Shown: positions 12,161 to 23,659 of the stretch, one piece after another
Position numbering within the stretch: position 1 is the stretch's first letter
Layout: every line of letters starts with the position of its first letter
Assembly (NCBI GenBank): GCA_965153355.1
Contig: OZ231126.1
Span: forward strand, 47,740,001 to 47,804,000
Direction of reading: 5' to 3'
Length of the DNA stretch: 64,000 nt
DNA from: Flaccisagitta enflata
Taxonomy: Eukaryota; Chaetognatha; Sagittoidea; Aphragmophora
The notes under the pieces: generated by a model
Database searches by the model: none
What the model was told of the DNA's origin: nothing
The model's input: the letters and a program-made list of their open reading frames with translations, nothing else
Made by a program: the position numbers and the translations under genes

Positions 12161-12366
12161 ATGCAAAAAAAATTTTAAAAAAGAAAAAAAATTCAAAAGA
12201 GGCAAGATAAAGTGAATTGCAGAGTGCGGTTCACAATGAAATTAGTTCTTAATCATCAAGAGAAGAAGAGATCTTTTTGACCTGCACGCATCCCCTGGGA
12301 ATGATCTCTTTTACCGGTCACTTTGAACATGTTTTGGTCCTGTAGGCTGTAGCTGGTCGGGCTCTA

Positions 12367-12506
12367 ACAAGGCCGGATACACGGCAATCCAGTCGCGGAC
12401 GGTTAGGCAGGAGCAGTGGAGCGAAAACCGCTCAAATTTCAAAGATGTTACGGACCGACGGACCGACCGACACGGCAAGGTGTAGTCGCGTGTCCGCGAC
12501 TAAAAA
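12367..12506 (+). mobile_element. Short modular element (type 1), perfectly paired tags
   Basis: ACAAGGCCGGATACACGGC start and CTAAAAA end. The 5' tag AGTCGCGGAC (12391-12400) is exactly complementary to the last arm GTCCGCGACT (12492-12501), and differs from the GTGC-type tag of other copies at the same positions on both sides. At 140 bp it is one of the shortest full copies. Confidence 0.78.
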
Positions 12507-12639
12507 CGTATGGCTTTTGTTTGATGCGATATTTTTCCAAGCCGCCGGGCGCCGGGAGTCATTTTCAATTTGAAAACAAAACGTCATTGCAACCATTTGG
12601 CCGATCTCGATCTGATGCATGATAGGAGCAGTTAGGGAT

Positions 12640-12820
<181 letters not shown>

Positions 12821-13093
12821 TGTACAGACGGAAGCTAAGCCTAATCGGACGATCTAAATGAGTTTGGAAGATGCTGAAAAGACCAACAGACTGATATGGG
12901 GAATTGATGGGTGGAAGGACTGACAGATAGAAATACGGATGGATGACGACCAGACAGACCAGACAGGGTGACTATTCAATTAAGATGCAACCTGGCATCT
13001 AAGTTGGAAGACAGCTATGAGTGAGTTTCGAACTCTTCGTGTATTGCTTTTGAATGAAAAAAAGATGGTAACTTTCTACCTCTTCTGATGTAG

Positions 13094-13393
13094 GCCATTC
13101 TTTTGCCGACAAGGTTTCTCATCCTCACACAGACCCCCGCTTGCAGGAAAACCTTCTTTTTTTGCATATATATGCGTAAAACACGAGTATATCGATTTTT
13201 GAAATTTCACCCAGTTCCCGACCGCCCTAGTGGGCAGGGGCTGTTTTTGAGGTCGCTTGATCATTTGGGCAGGAGCAGTGAGGCCAAAGACCACAAAAGC
13301 CCAAAAAAGTGTGACGGACAGACGGACTGACGGACCGACAGACGGACGGACCGACAAAGCGGGGTGTAGAGTCGTGTAGCACACGACTAAAAA
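13094..13393 (+). mobile_element. Modular element 3' part, with an inner segment inverted relative to 9735
   Basis: The first part is the reverse complement of 9780-9905; the second contains TTGGGCAGGAGCAGTG, repeated GGACGGACCGAC, GCGGGGTGTAGAGTCG and the hairpin AGTCGTGTAGCACACGACT then AAAAA. Compared with the copy at 10888 the stem has changed C to T on one arm and G to A on the other, keeping the pairing. Confidence 0.65.
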
Positions 13394-13535
13394 TTCAGAC
13401 TCAAATCTATTCAAAAGCAAAATCAGATGTTTAGGCCTAAGAAATGATGATCTCACACTTATAGGTTAGATTGAGAAAGTTTGTTTTTCTGAATGTGTTT
13501 TATGGAAAACTTGGAGTGGTGCGCATAGTCAGCGG

Positions 13536-13659
13536 TAGGGATGTGGAAGCGATTGACCGCTTCCATTTTGGAGGATGGGATAGCTACTAGTATTTGTACT
13601 ACAAAATGGAAGCGGAAGCGGTGGAAGCGGCTCTAAAATTGACCGCTCCCACATCCCTA
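13536..13659. mobile_element. hAT-type MITE, 124 bp, with perfect 8-bp target duplication
   Basis: Ends TAGGGATGTGG and CCACATCCCTA, with purine-rich inverted arms (GGAAGCG / CGCTTCC). GTCAGCGG occurs immediately before (13528-13535) and immediately after (13660-13667), 8/8. TAGGG termini and 8-bp duplications fit the TARNG class of hAT ends. Confidence 0.85.
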
Positions 13660-13793
13660 GTCAGCGGGGCTTCTCAAGGCCCTCTTCCATTTATTTCAGT
13701 TTGGGTATGGTGAGGGATATTGTTCCACTTGTCATACAACTCCCCTAAGCGAATATTCCTCTTAACAATACCTAATAAACCTAATTTTAAAGA

Positions 13794-14051
13794 ACAAGGC
13801 CAAGTTATGGCCAATAAGTGCGCCTCGCTTGATTAAGAATTTGTGAATGAACGTCTTTGATGAATGAATGAATCAAAATGAATGAAAATGGATGTGGTAA
13901 AGCATGAGAGGTGATAGGAATGAAGAAAAACGTCAGGATCAGCCGTTTTGCACATTTCAAATGTTTGCGTTACCAACAAACCAAGCAATCAACCAACCAA
14001 CCAACCGATGGACATGACCTCTTATAGAAGTGCGAGGACGCACCTAAAAAT
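13794..14051 (+). mobile_element. Short modular element (type 2)
   Basis: Begins ACAAGGCCAAGTTATGGCC and ends AAGTGCGAGGACGCACCT then AAAAAT. The 5' tag AAGTGCGCCTCGC is nearly complementary to the 3' arm GCGAGGACGCACCT over 11-12 bases, a longer and different tag from that at 1029. The core contains GAATGAATG and CCAACCAACC words. Confidence 0.7.
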
Positions 14052-14181
14052 ATTCTGTAAGCAAAAACAGGGATTAGAAATGATCATTCCCAATATGGAA
14101 TAAACTTAAATTATGGAATTAACTTAAATTTGACAATTTGTGGCCCCAAGTGTTGGCAAGTGAATTTAACTTGTGACGTAA

Positions 14182-14317
14182 ACAAGGCCAAGTAGGCAAA
14201 GTAAGTGCGCCGTGTGGTTCATCAAACATTTGCATTACTGACTAATAACCGACCAATCAATCAACCGACTGACCAACGGACACGGCTCCAGCTGTAGCAT
14301 GTAGCGCACTAAAAAAA
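14182..14317 (+). mobile_element. Short modular element (type 2)
   Basis: ACAAGGCCAAGTAGGC start, AAGTGCGCC tag, ACCGACTGACCAACGG stretch and terminal GTAGCGCACT followed by AAAAAAA. The tag AGTGCGC pairs with GCGCACT; the usual inner stem arm is eroded. Confidence 0.65.
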
Positions 14318-14337
14318 CATCGTTTTTACTCTTCAGA

Positions 14338-14341
14338 TTTT

Positions 14342-14396
<55 letters not shown>

Positions 14397-14460
14397 CTCT
14401 TTTTCCCTCTCTTTCTTTTTTCTTTCTTTTTCTTCTCCCTCTTTTTTTTCTCTCCCTCAT
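14338..14460. repeat. CTTT-rich polypyrimidine tract
   Basis: (TTTC)n then TTTTCTCC variants. Confidence 0.95.
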
Positions 14461-14542
14461 ATCTATAAGTCCGACTTTTGATCTATTGGTCCGAGGCACA
14501 ACGTGCCCCGCGTGCCCCTGTTTCTGCCACCCTGGGCACAGC

Positions 14543-14764
14543 TGTATAACTTTAACAAGCATGGGGATGCATCTAGCAGTCCCTCAGCAGTCCTTACTAC
14601 ACTAACCTGGGGATGCACTCAGCAGTCCCTCAGCAGTCCCTCCTTAAGAGTAACCCAATATGTAAAGTATGGCGCAGCAGTATGATTTTAACTAGCATGG
14701 GGATGCATCTAGCAGTCCCTCAGCAGTCCCTAGTACACTAACCTGGGGATGCACTCAGCAGTCC
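14543..14764 (+). repeat. 136-bp satellite fragment between the two hAT-like insertions
   Basis: Continues the plus array after the 8-bp duplication of the first insertion; nearly two units, then interrupted by the second insertion. Confidence 0.95.
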
Positions 14765-14971
14765 CTCAGCAATAAGGCCTTGCGGGTTTGGCCGTGAGAA
14801 GGCCGAGGCTCGGTTTTGAGGCCAAACCCGAAATTCGGTTTTGCTTACAAAACCGACCTTGTTTTCTAGCAGTTTTTTGCTTCTATATCATTCTTTCATT
14901 CTTCCATTCATCAAATTATCTTTTGTTTTTTTTTCTCATCTTTATATCATATGTCTGTGTGTCTGTCTGTT

Positions 14972-15357
<386 letters not shown>

Positions 15358-15477
15358 TTAATAATTGCATTTATTTTTTGTTTTTTTTTCTTATTATGTT
15401 GTTCAAACTAATTCTTTTTTCCTTCTTGCTCACATTTTTTGCTGTCTCACTATGTCTGTGTCTGTTTGTATTTGTTC

Positions 15478-16068
15478 TTTTTAGTCGCGTGCACGCGACT
15501 CTGAGCCACTCTGTCCGTCTGTCGGTCGGTCCGTCTGTAGGTCGGTCCCACTTAGCTTTTTTTAGCTTTTTTTTGACGTTTTATGTCATTTTAAGTAATT
15601 TTAAGTTACCGTATTTTTTCTAATTAGCGCCCCGGGCGCTTTTGAAATTAGAAAATGATACTGCCATTTTACCCTCCAATTAGCGCCCCCTTTCAACTTG
15701 AAAATATGTAGTCATCTAATAGTTTTCCCAGTGAATGCTTATTGAAATTCAAGAAAAAGTAAAAGTAAGGGATATTTTTTGCCTGTCTTTCACGTAAGCA
15801 CTGAAAAAAGCACCGAAAAAAGCATTAAAAAAAGCTAAATCCCTCTATGCACAACTATCATTTGCCTCCTAATCTTCTTACAAATCACTGATCTGAGGAG
15901 CAAAAAGATGGGGGGCGTTAATTGGAGGGGGGGCGATAAATGGAAAAAATACGGTGTTCAAAGTCAATTTAAGTCAATTTACATTTAGTTTCTTAGTCTT
16001 TTAATCTTTTAGTCTTTTGGTCTAATGGTCTTAACAACCGCACGCGTCTGTAAAGGGTTGTCCTTGTT
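15478..16068 (-). mobile_element. Modular element (type 1), interrupted by a MITE
   Basis: In reverse: TTTTTAGTCGCGTGCACGCGACT-type hairpin end at 15478-15500 (perfect 18-bp palindrome AGTCGCGTGCACGCGACT), GTCGGTCGGTCCGTC stretch, TTTTAAGT-word core, and the 5' end CCTTGT at about 16063-16068 preceded by GCACGCGTCTG. The core is split by the MITE at 15608-15955. It lies inside the hAT-like insertion. Confidence 0.65.
15608..15955. mobile_element. MITE, 348 bp, with ACCGTATTTTTTC ends
   Basis: Ends ACCGTATTTTTTC and GAAAAAATACGGT, followed on both sides by (A)TTAGCGCCCC-like sequence (GCGCCCCGGGC on the left, GGGGGGGCGATAAA on the right). Interior GGGGGCGTTAATTGGAGG / CCTCCAATTAGCGCCCCC is a second inverted pair. 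No coding. Superfamily not assigned. Confidence 0.78.
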
Positions 16069-16223
16069 CTATTTTGTTTCTCTTATTTTTTTTCTCCTTT
16101 TTTTTTCTCTCATTTCTTTTTCTATCTATCTTTTTTTACTTTATTTATAAAACCGATATAAACCTGACATAAACCCAAGGAAAGGTTTTGGGGTATTCCG
16201 AACCCGAACCGAAACCGAGGAAA

Positions 16224-16587
16224 ACAAGGCCAACACCTATAAGTCGCGTGTGAGACTTACGGACAAAGAATGACTTAGAATGACTTGGAATGACTTTCAA
16301 TGACTTAGAATGACCTAAAATGACCAAAATTGACTTAAAATGACTAAAAACCCTAATGACCAAAAATGACTTAACATAACTTAAAATGACTTAAAATGAC
16401 TTAAAATGACTTAGAATGACTCAAAATGACTTAGAATAACTATAAATGACTTAAAATGACTTAAAATGACCTAAGAGTTGACGTTATAGTACAAAAAAGT
16501 AAAGTGTGACGGACGGACCGACAGACGGACGGACGGACGGACGGACCGACAAAGCGGGTTGTCGAGTCGCGTGCACGCGACTAAAAA
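16224..16587 (+). mobile_element. Modular element (type 1) with AATGACTT core
   Basis: ACAAGGCCAACACC start, tag AAGTCGCGTG, core of about twenty AATGACTTAA-type 10-mers, GACGGACGGACCGAC stretch, AAAGCGGGTTGTCG and hairpin AGTCGCGTGCACGCGACT then AAAAA. The sister copy at 30574-30806 has the same start and end but a different core length. Inserted very near the right end of the hAT-like element. Confidence 0.78.
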
Positions 16588-16606
16588 CGCTATATGCAAG
16601 GCCTTA

Positions 16607-17175
16607 CTCAGCAGTCTCTCCTTAAGAGTAACCCAACATGTAAAGTATGGCGCAGCAGTATGATTTTAACTAGCATGGGGATGCATCTAGCAGTCCCTCA
16701 GCAGTCCCTATTACACTAACCTGGGGATGCACTCAGCAGTCCCTTAGCAGTCCCTCCTTAAGAATAACCCAATATGTAAAATATGGCGCAGCAGTATAAT
16801 TTTAACTAGCATGGGGATGCATCTAGCAGTCCCCCAGCAGTCCCTATTACACTAACCTGGGGATGCACTCAGCAGTCCCTCAGCAGTCCCTCCTTAAAGT
16901 AACCCAATATGTAAGAGGGCGCAGCAGTATAATTTTAACTAGCATCGGGACTCTGTGCAGTCCCTCGCAGTCCCTATTACACTAACCTGGGGATGCACTC
17001 AGCAGTCCCTTAGCAGTCCCTCAGAATAACCCAATATGTAAAGTATGGCGCAGCAGTAACATTAACTAGCATGGGGATGCATCTACAGTCCTCAGCAGTC
17101 CTATTACACTAACCTGGGGATGCACTCAGCAGTCCCTCAGCAGTCCCTTCATAAGAATAACCCAATATGTAAAGC
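16607..17175 (+). repeat. 136-bp satellite, innermost plus-orientation segment
   Basis: About four units. From about 16895 the units contain many single-base gaps (for example GTAAGAGGGCGCAGC, CTCTGTGCAGTCCC) not seen elsewhere in the array, suggesting poor consensus accuracy next to the palindrome centre. Confidence 0.93.
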
Positions 17176-20100
17176 ATGTTAGTGTACTAGGGACTGCAGA
17201 GGGACTACTAGATGCATCCCCATGCTAGTTAATGTTATACTGCTGCGCATACTTTACATATGGGTGAGAGGGACTGCTAGGTCTGCTGAGTGCATCCCCA
17301 GGTGTAATAGACTGCTGAGGGATGCTAGATGCATCCCCATACTAGTTAAGTTATACTGCTGCGCACACTTTACATATTGGGTTATTTTAAGAGGGACTGC
17401 TGATGACTGCTGAGTGCATCCCCAGGTTAGTGTAATAGGGACTGCTGAGGGACTGCTAGATGCATCCCCATGCTTGTTATAGTTATACTGCTGCGCCATA
17501 CTCTACATATTGGGTTACTCTTAAGGAGGGACTGCTGAGTGCATCCCCAGGTTAGTGTAATAGGGACTGCTAGATGCATCCCCAGGTTAGTGTAATAGGG
17601 ACTGCTGAGAGACTGCTAGATGCATCCCCATGCTAGTTAAAGATATACTGCTGCGCCATACTTTACATATTGGGTTGTTCTTAAGGAGGGACTGCTAAGG
17701 GACTGCTGAGTGCATCCCCAGGTTAGTGTATTAGGGACTGCTGAGGGACTGCTAGATGCATCCCCATGCTAGTTAGTTATACTGCTGCGCCATACTTGAC
17801 ATATTGGGTTACTCTTAAGGAGGGACTGCTGAGGGACTGCTGAGTGCATCCCCAGGTTAGTGTAATAGGGACTGCTGAGGGACTGCTAGATGCATCCCCA
17901 TACTAGTTAATGTTATACTGCTGCGCCATACTTTACATATTGGGTTACTCTTAAGGAGGGACTGCTGAGGGACTGCCCAGTGCATCCCCAGGTTAGTGTA
18001 GTAGGGACTGCTGAGGGACTGCTAGATGCATCCCCATGCTTGTTATAGTTATACTGCTGCGCCATACTCTACATATTGGGTTACTCTTAAGGAGGGACTG
18101 CTGAGTGCATCCCCAGGTTAGTGTAATAGGGACTGCTAGATGCATCCCCAGGTTAGTGTAATAGGGACTGCTGAGAGACTGCTAGATGCATCCCCATGCT
18201 AGTTAAAGATATACTGCTGCGCCATACTTTACATATTGGGTTGTTCTTAAGGAGGGACTGCTAAGGGACTGCTGAGTGCATCCCCAGGTTAGTGTATTAG
18301 GGACTGCTAGATGCATCCCCATAGTAGTTAGTTATGCTGCTGCGCCATACTCTACATATTGGGTTACTCTTGAGGAGGGACTGCTGAGGGACTGCTGAGG
18401 GACTGCTGAGTGCATCCCCAGGTTAGGGTAATAGGGACAGCTGAGGGACTGCTAGATGCATCCCCATGCTAGTTAAAGATATACTGCAGCGCCATAGTTT
18501 ACATATTGGGCTGTTCTTAAGGAGGGACTGCTAAGGGACTGCTGAGTGCATCCCCAGGTTAGTGTAATAGGGATTGCTGAGGGACTGCTAGATGCATCCC
18601 CATGCTAGTTAGTGATACTGCTGCGCCATACTTATTGGGTTATTCTTAAGGAGGGACTGCTGAGGGACTGCTGAGTGCATCCCCAGGTTATTGTAATAGG
18701 GACTGCTGAGGGACTGCTAGATGCATCCCCATGCTAGTTGATGTTATACTGCTGCGCCATACTTTACATATTGGGTTTTTCTTAAGGAGGGACTGCTGAG
18801 GGACTGCTGAGTACATCCCAAGGTTAGTGTAATAGGGACTGCTGAGGGACTGCTAGATGCATCCCCATGCTAGTTAATGTTATACTGCTGCGCCATACTT
18901 TACAAATTGGGTTATTCTTAAGGACGGACTGCTAAGGGACTGCTGAGTGCATCCCCACGTTAGTGTACTAGGGACTGCTGAGGGACTGCTAGATGCATCC
19001 CCATGCTAGTTAATGTTATACTGCTGCGCCATACTTTACATATTGGGTTATTCTTAAGGAGGGACTGCTAAGGGACTGCTGAGTGCATCCCCAGGTTAGT
19101 GTAATAGGGACTGCTGAGGGACTGCTAGATGCATCCCCATGCTAGTTAAAATTATACTGCTGCGCCATACTTTACATATTGGGTTACTCTTAGGGAGGGA
19201 CTGCTGAGGGACTGCTGAGTGCATCCCCAGGTTAGTGTAGTAGGGACTGCTGAGGGACTGCTAGATGCATCCCCATGCTTGTTATAGTTATACTGCTGCG
19301 CCATACTCTGCATATTGGGTTACTCTTAAGGAGGGACTGCTGAGGGACTGCTGAGTACATCCCCAGGTTAGTGTAATAGGGACTGCTAGATGCATCCCCA
19401 GGTTAGTGTAATAGGGACTGCTGAGGGACTGCTAGATGCATCCCCATGCTAGTTAGTTATACTGCTGCGCCATACTTTACTTATTGGGTTATTCTTAAGG
19501 AGGGACTGCTGAGGGACTGCTGAGTGCATCCCCAGGTTAGTGTAATAGGGACTGCTGAGGGACTGCTAGATGCATCCCCATGCTAGTTGATGTTATACTG
19601 CTGCGCCATACTTTACATACTGGGTTATTCTTAAGGAGGGACTGCTGAGGGACTGCTGAGTGCATCCCCAGGTTAGTGTAATAGGGACTGCTGAGGGACT
19701 GCTAGATACATCCCCATGCTAGTTAGTTATACTGCTGCGCCATACTTTACACATTGGGTTACTCTTAAGGAGGGACTGCTGAGGGACTGCTGAGTGCATC
19801 CCCAGATTAGTGTAGTAGGGACTGCTGAGGGACTGCTAGATGCATCCCCATGCTAGTTGATGTTATACTGCTGCGCCATACTTTACATACTGGGTTATTC
19901 TAAAGGAGGGACTGCTGAGGGACTGCTGAGTGCATCCCCAGGTTAGTGTAATAGGGACTGCTGAGGGATTGCTAGATGCATCCCCATGCTAGTTAGTTAT
20001 ACTGCTGCGCCATACTTTACATATTGGGTTACTTTTAAGGAGGGACTGCTGAGGGACTGCTGAGTGCATCCCCAGGTTAGTGTAGTAGGGACTGCTGAGG

Positions 20101-20620
20101 GACTGTTAGATGCATCCCCATGCTAGTTATACTGCTGCGCCATGCTTTACATATTGGGTTATTCTTATGAAGGGACTGCTGAGGGACTGCTGAGTGCATC
20201 CCCAGGTTAGTGTAATAGGGACTGCTGAGGGACTGCTAGATGCATCCCCATGCTAGATAAAGGTAAACTGCTGCGCCAAATTTATCATACCGAGATTTTT
20301 TTGGAGGGACTGCTGAGGGACTGCTGAGGGACTGCTGAGCGCATCCCCTAGTAAGGGTAAGAGGGACTGCTGAGGGACTGCTAAGTGCATCCCCAAGTTA
20401 GGGTAGGAGGGACTGCTGAGGGACTGCTGGGTGCATCCCCATCTTAGTTGAGATGATACTTTGGGGGGACTGCTGAGGGACAGCTGGGCGCATCCCCAAA
20501 ATGTTAGGAGCTTGGGACTGCTGCAAGACTGCTAGGTACATCCCCAGAATAAGGAAGAAAATTAGCAAAAAGGGACTGCTGCGTTCGGTACTGCTAAAAT
20601 GATCTTACCCCCAAAATGGC
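17176..20620 (-). repeat. 136-bp satellite, minus orientation (right arm)
   Basis: About 25 units in the opposite orientation to 5767-17175 (GGGACTGCTGAGGGACTGC words). Units at 17176-17420 show the same noisy gaps as the adjacent plus units. The last 330 bp are the irregular units (GCGCATCCCC, TACATCCCC) that mirror the start of the left arm. A ~470-bp block recurs (17455-17925 and 18045-18350). Confidence 0.97.
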
Positions 20621-21194
20621 CAATTTTGTAAAAATTTGAAAATGATAAAAAAAATATGGCTAGAATTGAAGGATAATGGTTTGTTTAAGAAATATCAATT
20701 ACAATTTTGACTGTTTTTTCATACAGGGAGGGGCTACAATGCTGTAAACTGGTGCGACAGGGCTTATTTTATTGAAAACAAAGGGGGTTGGTGGGCTTTT
20801 TTTTAAACCATAGTACACCCAAACATTAAGACAATATTATTACTAAAATGTGAGGAGGAGACCCTGAGGTTTTGTAATCAGGTTTCATTATATTTGTACC
20901 TCTCATAGTTTTTTGACAAGGCTACCAAATGCGTTTTTTAAAAATCAATAAGTAATTTCCCCTTGTAATCCTATGGAAGGGGGAAGAGCAAAAAAATCAG
21001 TTTTATTTTTTTTATCTATGTACACCCAGGACCTAAGGCAATTTTTTTTTTGGTAATTCTTACCTTTTGGTGATGGCCTGGTTTCCACTTTTTTGTACCT
21101 CTCACCATTTTGGAGAAATAGCATCTTGCTATTTTCCCCCTATAAAAAGAACAACTTAACAATCGGCTATCTCAGCTTTCAGTCTGGGCGATAA
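20621..21194. other. Right-arm segment absent from the left arm
   Basis: About 575 bp between the satellite and the terminal block. It contains two related sub-segments (TACACCC at 20813 and 21021; TTTGTACCTCTCA at 20894 and 21092) spaced about 200 bp. The left arm lacks it at 5745-5766, so one arm gained or lost it after the palindrome formed. No gene. Confidence 0.6.
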
Positions 21195-21355
21195 CATAGT
21201 GGGCACCTACTTCCTGTCAAGGTATCATCCTAAGGCTGGTTGATAAAACACATATATAGTCTAAAGATTAAGTTTGGCATTTTTAGTTTCTCCATTTTTA
21301 GCATTTAAGAGCCCTCTTAGGTACTGAGACACTTCTCCTCATAAAGCCCACTGTG

Positions 21356-21653
21356 CGGGTACACGGCAATAAGTAGTCGCTTTTGGGTGGGTAGGAACGG
21401 TATTACCGATGTGCGGGGGCAGTAATGCGGGAGGGTAGGAGCAGTTGTGAGGGGGCAGACATTACTATTGTGAGTGGGCAGCGCCGATTTAAACAAGGTC
21501 GGATGCACGGCTGGTGGGCAGGGGCAGTAATGCGGGTGGGCAGGGACGGGAGAATGTGGCTGGGCGGGGCTGTAATGTGGCTGGGCAGAGGCTGTAATGC
21601 TCATAAATCAGTATTTCAGCCGATTTCGCAATAAGGACCCACGCGACTAAAAA
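21356..21653 (+). mobile_element. Remainder of the modular element that hosts the giant palindrome
   Basis: Resumes with CGGGTACACGGC, then an AGTCGC tag, several GGGTGGGCAGGGGCAGTAATG-like blocks, and ends ACCCACGCGACTAAAAAT. A second ACAAGGTCGGATGCACGG start at 21493 suggests that a second copy sits inside or abuts the first. The inner hairpin arm is lost. Confidence 0.6.
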
Positions 21654-22262
21654 TACAATTGTCCAATTTACAAAAATTTAAAAGAGTAAAGATTTTTTTT
21701 GCGAAGATAGTACAAATTCAATCTCTGTCAAATACAATGTAATAGTTAAAACCTGCAAACCTACACACTCAAAAACAAACACTTAAAACACTCTTTACTC
21801 AATACTCATACACGCAAAGTGATATACACACATACACACCCACACACCACATATACTCGCATTGGCATTAACAGACAATCTAAGACAAGTACACAGTGAT
21901 TGATAACCAGGCACAAAGCAGGCATGGATGATAGACAAATGCATGGAAATCTTTTTTTTCTTTTTCTTTATTTTTTTCTGGCATGAATTTGGTAAATTTG
22001 CATCATCTTATGATGAAGTGATAGCAAAACAAAGACTTTATATTGAATAACAGTTAACGGTTAATCCTATTCAACTTTTTCAATGATTAATAATTATATC
22101 AATGGTTGATTAACCGTTAATCATTAACGGTTAAGCACCGTTAATCATAAACGGTTAAGCACCGTTAATCATTAACGGTTAAGCATCGATAGTTTCAACC
22201 AAATAGGTCGAAAAATGTAAAGGCTGGTTTGGCCAGTTAGCATGCTCAAATGCATATAAATC
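21654..22262. other. AT-rich spacer with ACACAC words and a TTAACGGTTAA cluster
   Basis: 22038-22195 contains at least seven copies of the short inverted words TTAACGGTTAA / GTTAATCATTAACGG, able to fold in several registers. 22208-22262 is one copy of the tandem repeat of 37845-39010 (GGCTGGTTTGGCCAGTTAGC, then GCATATAAATCAT). No gene. Confidence 0.6.
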
Positions 22263-22882
22263 ATATATGTCGGGGTGCAAATGAAGGTAAGATTCCGGTT
22301 TCAGTCACTTTTCATATCTATATTGATGATTATATTGTGATTTTTTTTATGAAACTTCTAATATTTTAATTCAGTATTATTCTATTAGTGAAAGAAACCA
22401 AAGTATGATTAAGTAATTGCTATGTTTTATTAACAAAGACAAGAAAGAATCACAGGAAATAATAGATTCCGCAAAAATAAGAGAGCAAAAATTCAAAACC
22501 TGCAAAGGGAAAATTCTAAGACTTGAACAAATTGAACAATTTTGCATTTCTAAGAACATGGCCCTCATCTTAAATGTTCTTAGAATGAAGCCATGTTTTT
22601 GAAAATGCAAAATTTTGCGTCTTGAAAGAGTCTTAGAATTTTCCCTAAGACAAATAAAGTTGCAAAATGAAATTTTCTTTAGATTTCCTTCTTTTTTCTC
22701 CCATTTTTACTTGCTCAACACTCTCTTTTTATCTACAAATGGTTTTCTATGCAAAACTAAAAACAATATAACATAAGAATTGTATTCTTTGATGAAAAAA
22801 ATTTATATTAATGAAATTTAGAATATTGAAAAAATTGTTTTGACTCTTCTAATTTGATCTTCGTTTGCACCTCGACATATGT
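22263..22882. mobile_element. Foldback element, 620 bp
   Basis: Ends CATATATGTCGGGGTGCAAA and (reverse complement of the right end) CATATGTCGAGGTGCAAACG are similar. Nested inside are GGGAAAATTCTAAGACTTGA / its complement at 22505-22645 and the core TTTGCATTTCTAAGAACATGG / complement at 22540-22610. It interrupts a copy of the ~160-bp tandem repeat. The core hairpin also occurs in the 610-bp duplication (39406, 46870). Confidence 0.65.
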
Positions 22883-23107
22883 AAGTAGAGTCATTCCACA
22901 CTGAAAATTACCGTCAAATTTGCTACCCAAGCCAGATGAATCATGAATTTCATAAAATGAAATTTGATGAAAATTTTTATTTTGATGTTTTCAATTTTTC
23001 TTTTGATGTTTTTGCATAAATTAACTTGCATATGCTAGTTTTAATCTTGAATCCTTTATTTTACACCTGGAAAAATATGCAAAAAACTTGTTTTGTCAAT
23101 GCACTAC
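22883..23107. other. AT-rich spacer
   Basis: Nothing recognised. Confidence 0.3.
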
Positions 23108-23560
23108 CAGCCAAAATACGGAATTGAGTTGAGGAAGAATGATCGTCTCTCATTTTGATAGTTTTTGGGTCATTGTAGTGTGTACAAAATAAATCTATAG
23201 GAAACTAAATCACTTTTGGGGCGGTTTTTTAAATATATGCAAAAATGGTGTAAATTTGGTACTTTTTTCATCATAACTCCTTGTGGTGATGTTCTCTGGT
23301 ATTTTTGACTGCAGATTTGGCTTCAGCGAGTGTTTTGCGGTTTGTTTGATATGTCACACTAATTAGTTTTGAAAAAGAAATAAAAAGTTGATTTTTTCAT
23401 CATATTGCTATGAAATACAATTATTTTTAATGTGTTTATAAAGCGCCCCAAAAATGATATAGTTCTTTTCAGATTTGTAATATACACACCACAAGGACTC
23501 AAAACCTATCAGAGTTGTAGACGATCATTTCAAGTCAACTCATTCCGTGTTCTGGCGGAC
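23108..23560. mobile_element. Foldback element, ~450 bp
   Basis: The left arm (ACGGAATTGAGTTGA, ATGATCGTCT, TTGTAGTGTGTA, ATCACTTTTGGGGCG) matches the reverse complement of the right arm (ACGGAATGAGTTGA, ATGATCGTCT, TTGTGGTGTGTA, ATCATTTTTGGGGCG) over about 140 bases each. The arms surround a loop of about 170 bp. No coding. Superfamily unassigned. Confidence 0.75.
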
Positions 23561-23659
23561 AATGAATGTACCATGGCCCACTGAAGATTTTGAATTTGCA
23601 AAGAAAATCAAAATTTCAAGAAGACAAGAACATAGCGCAATTCCTAGATCATTTACTGA

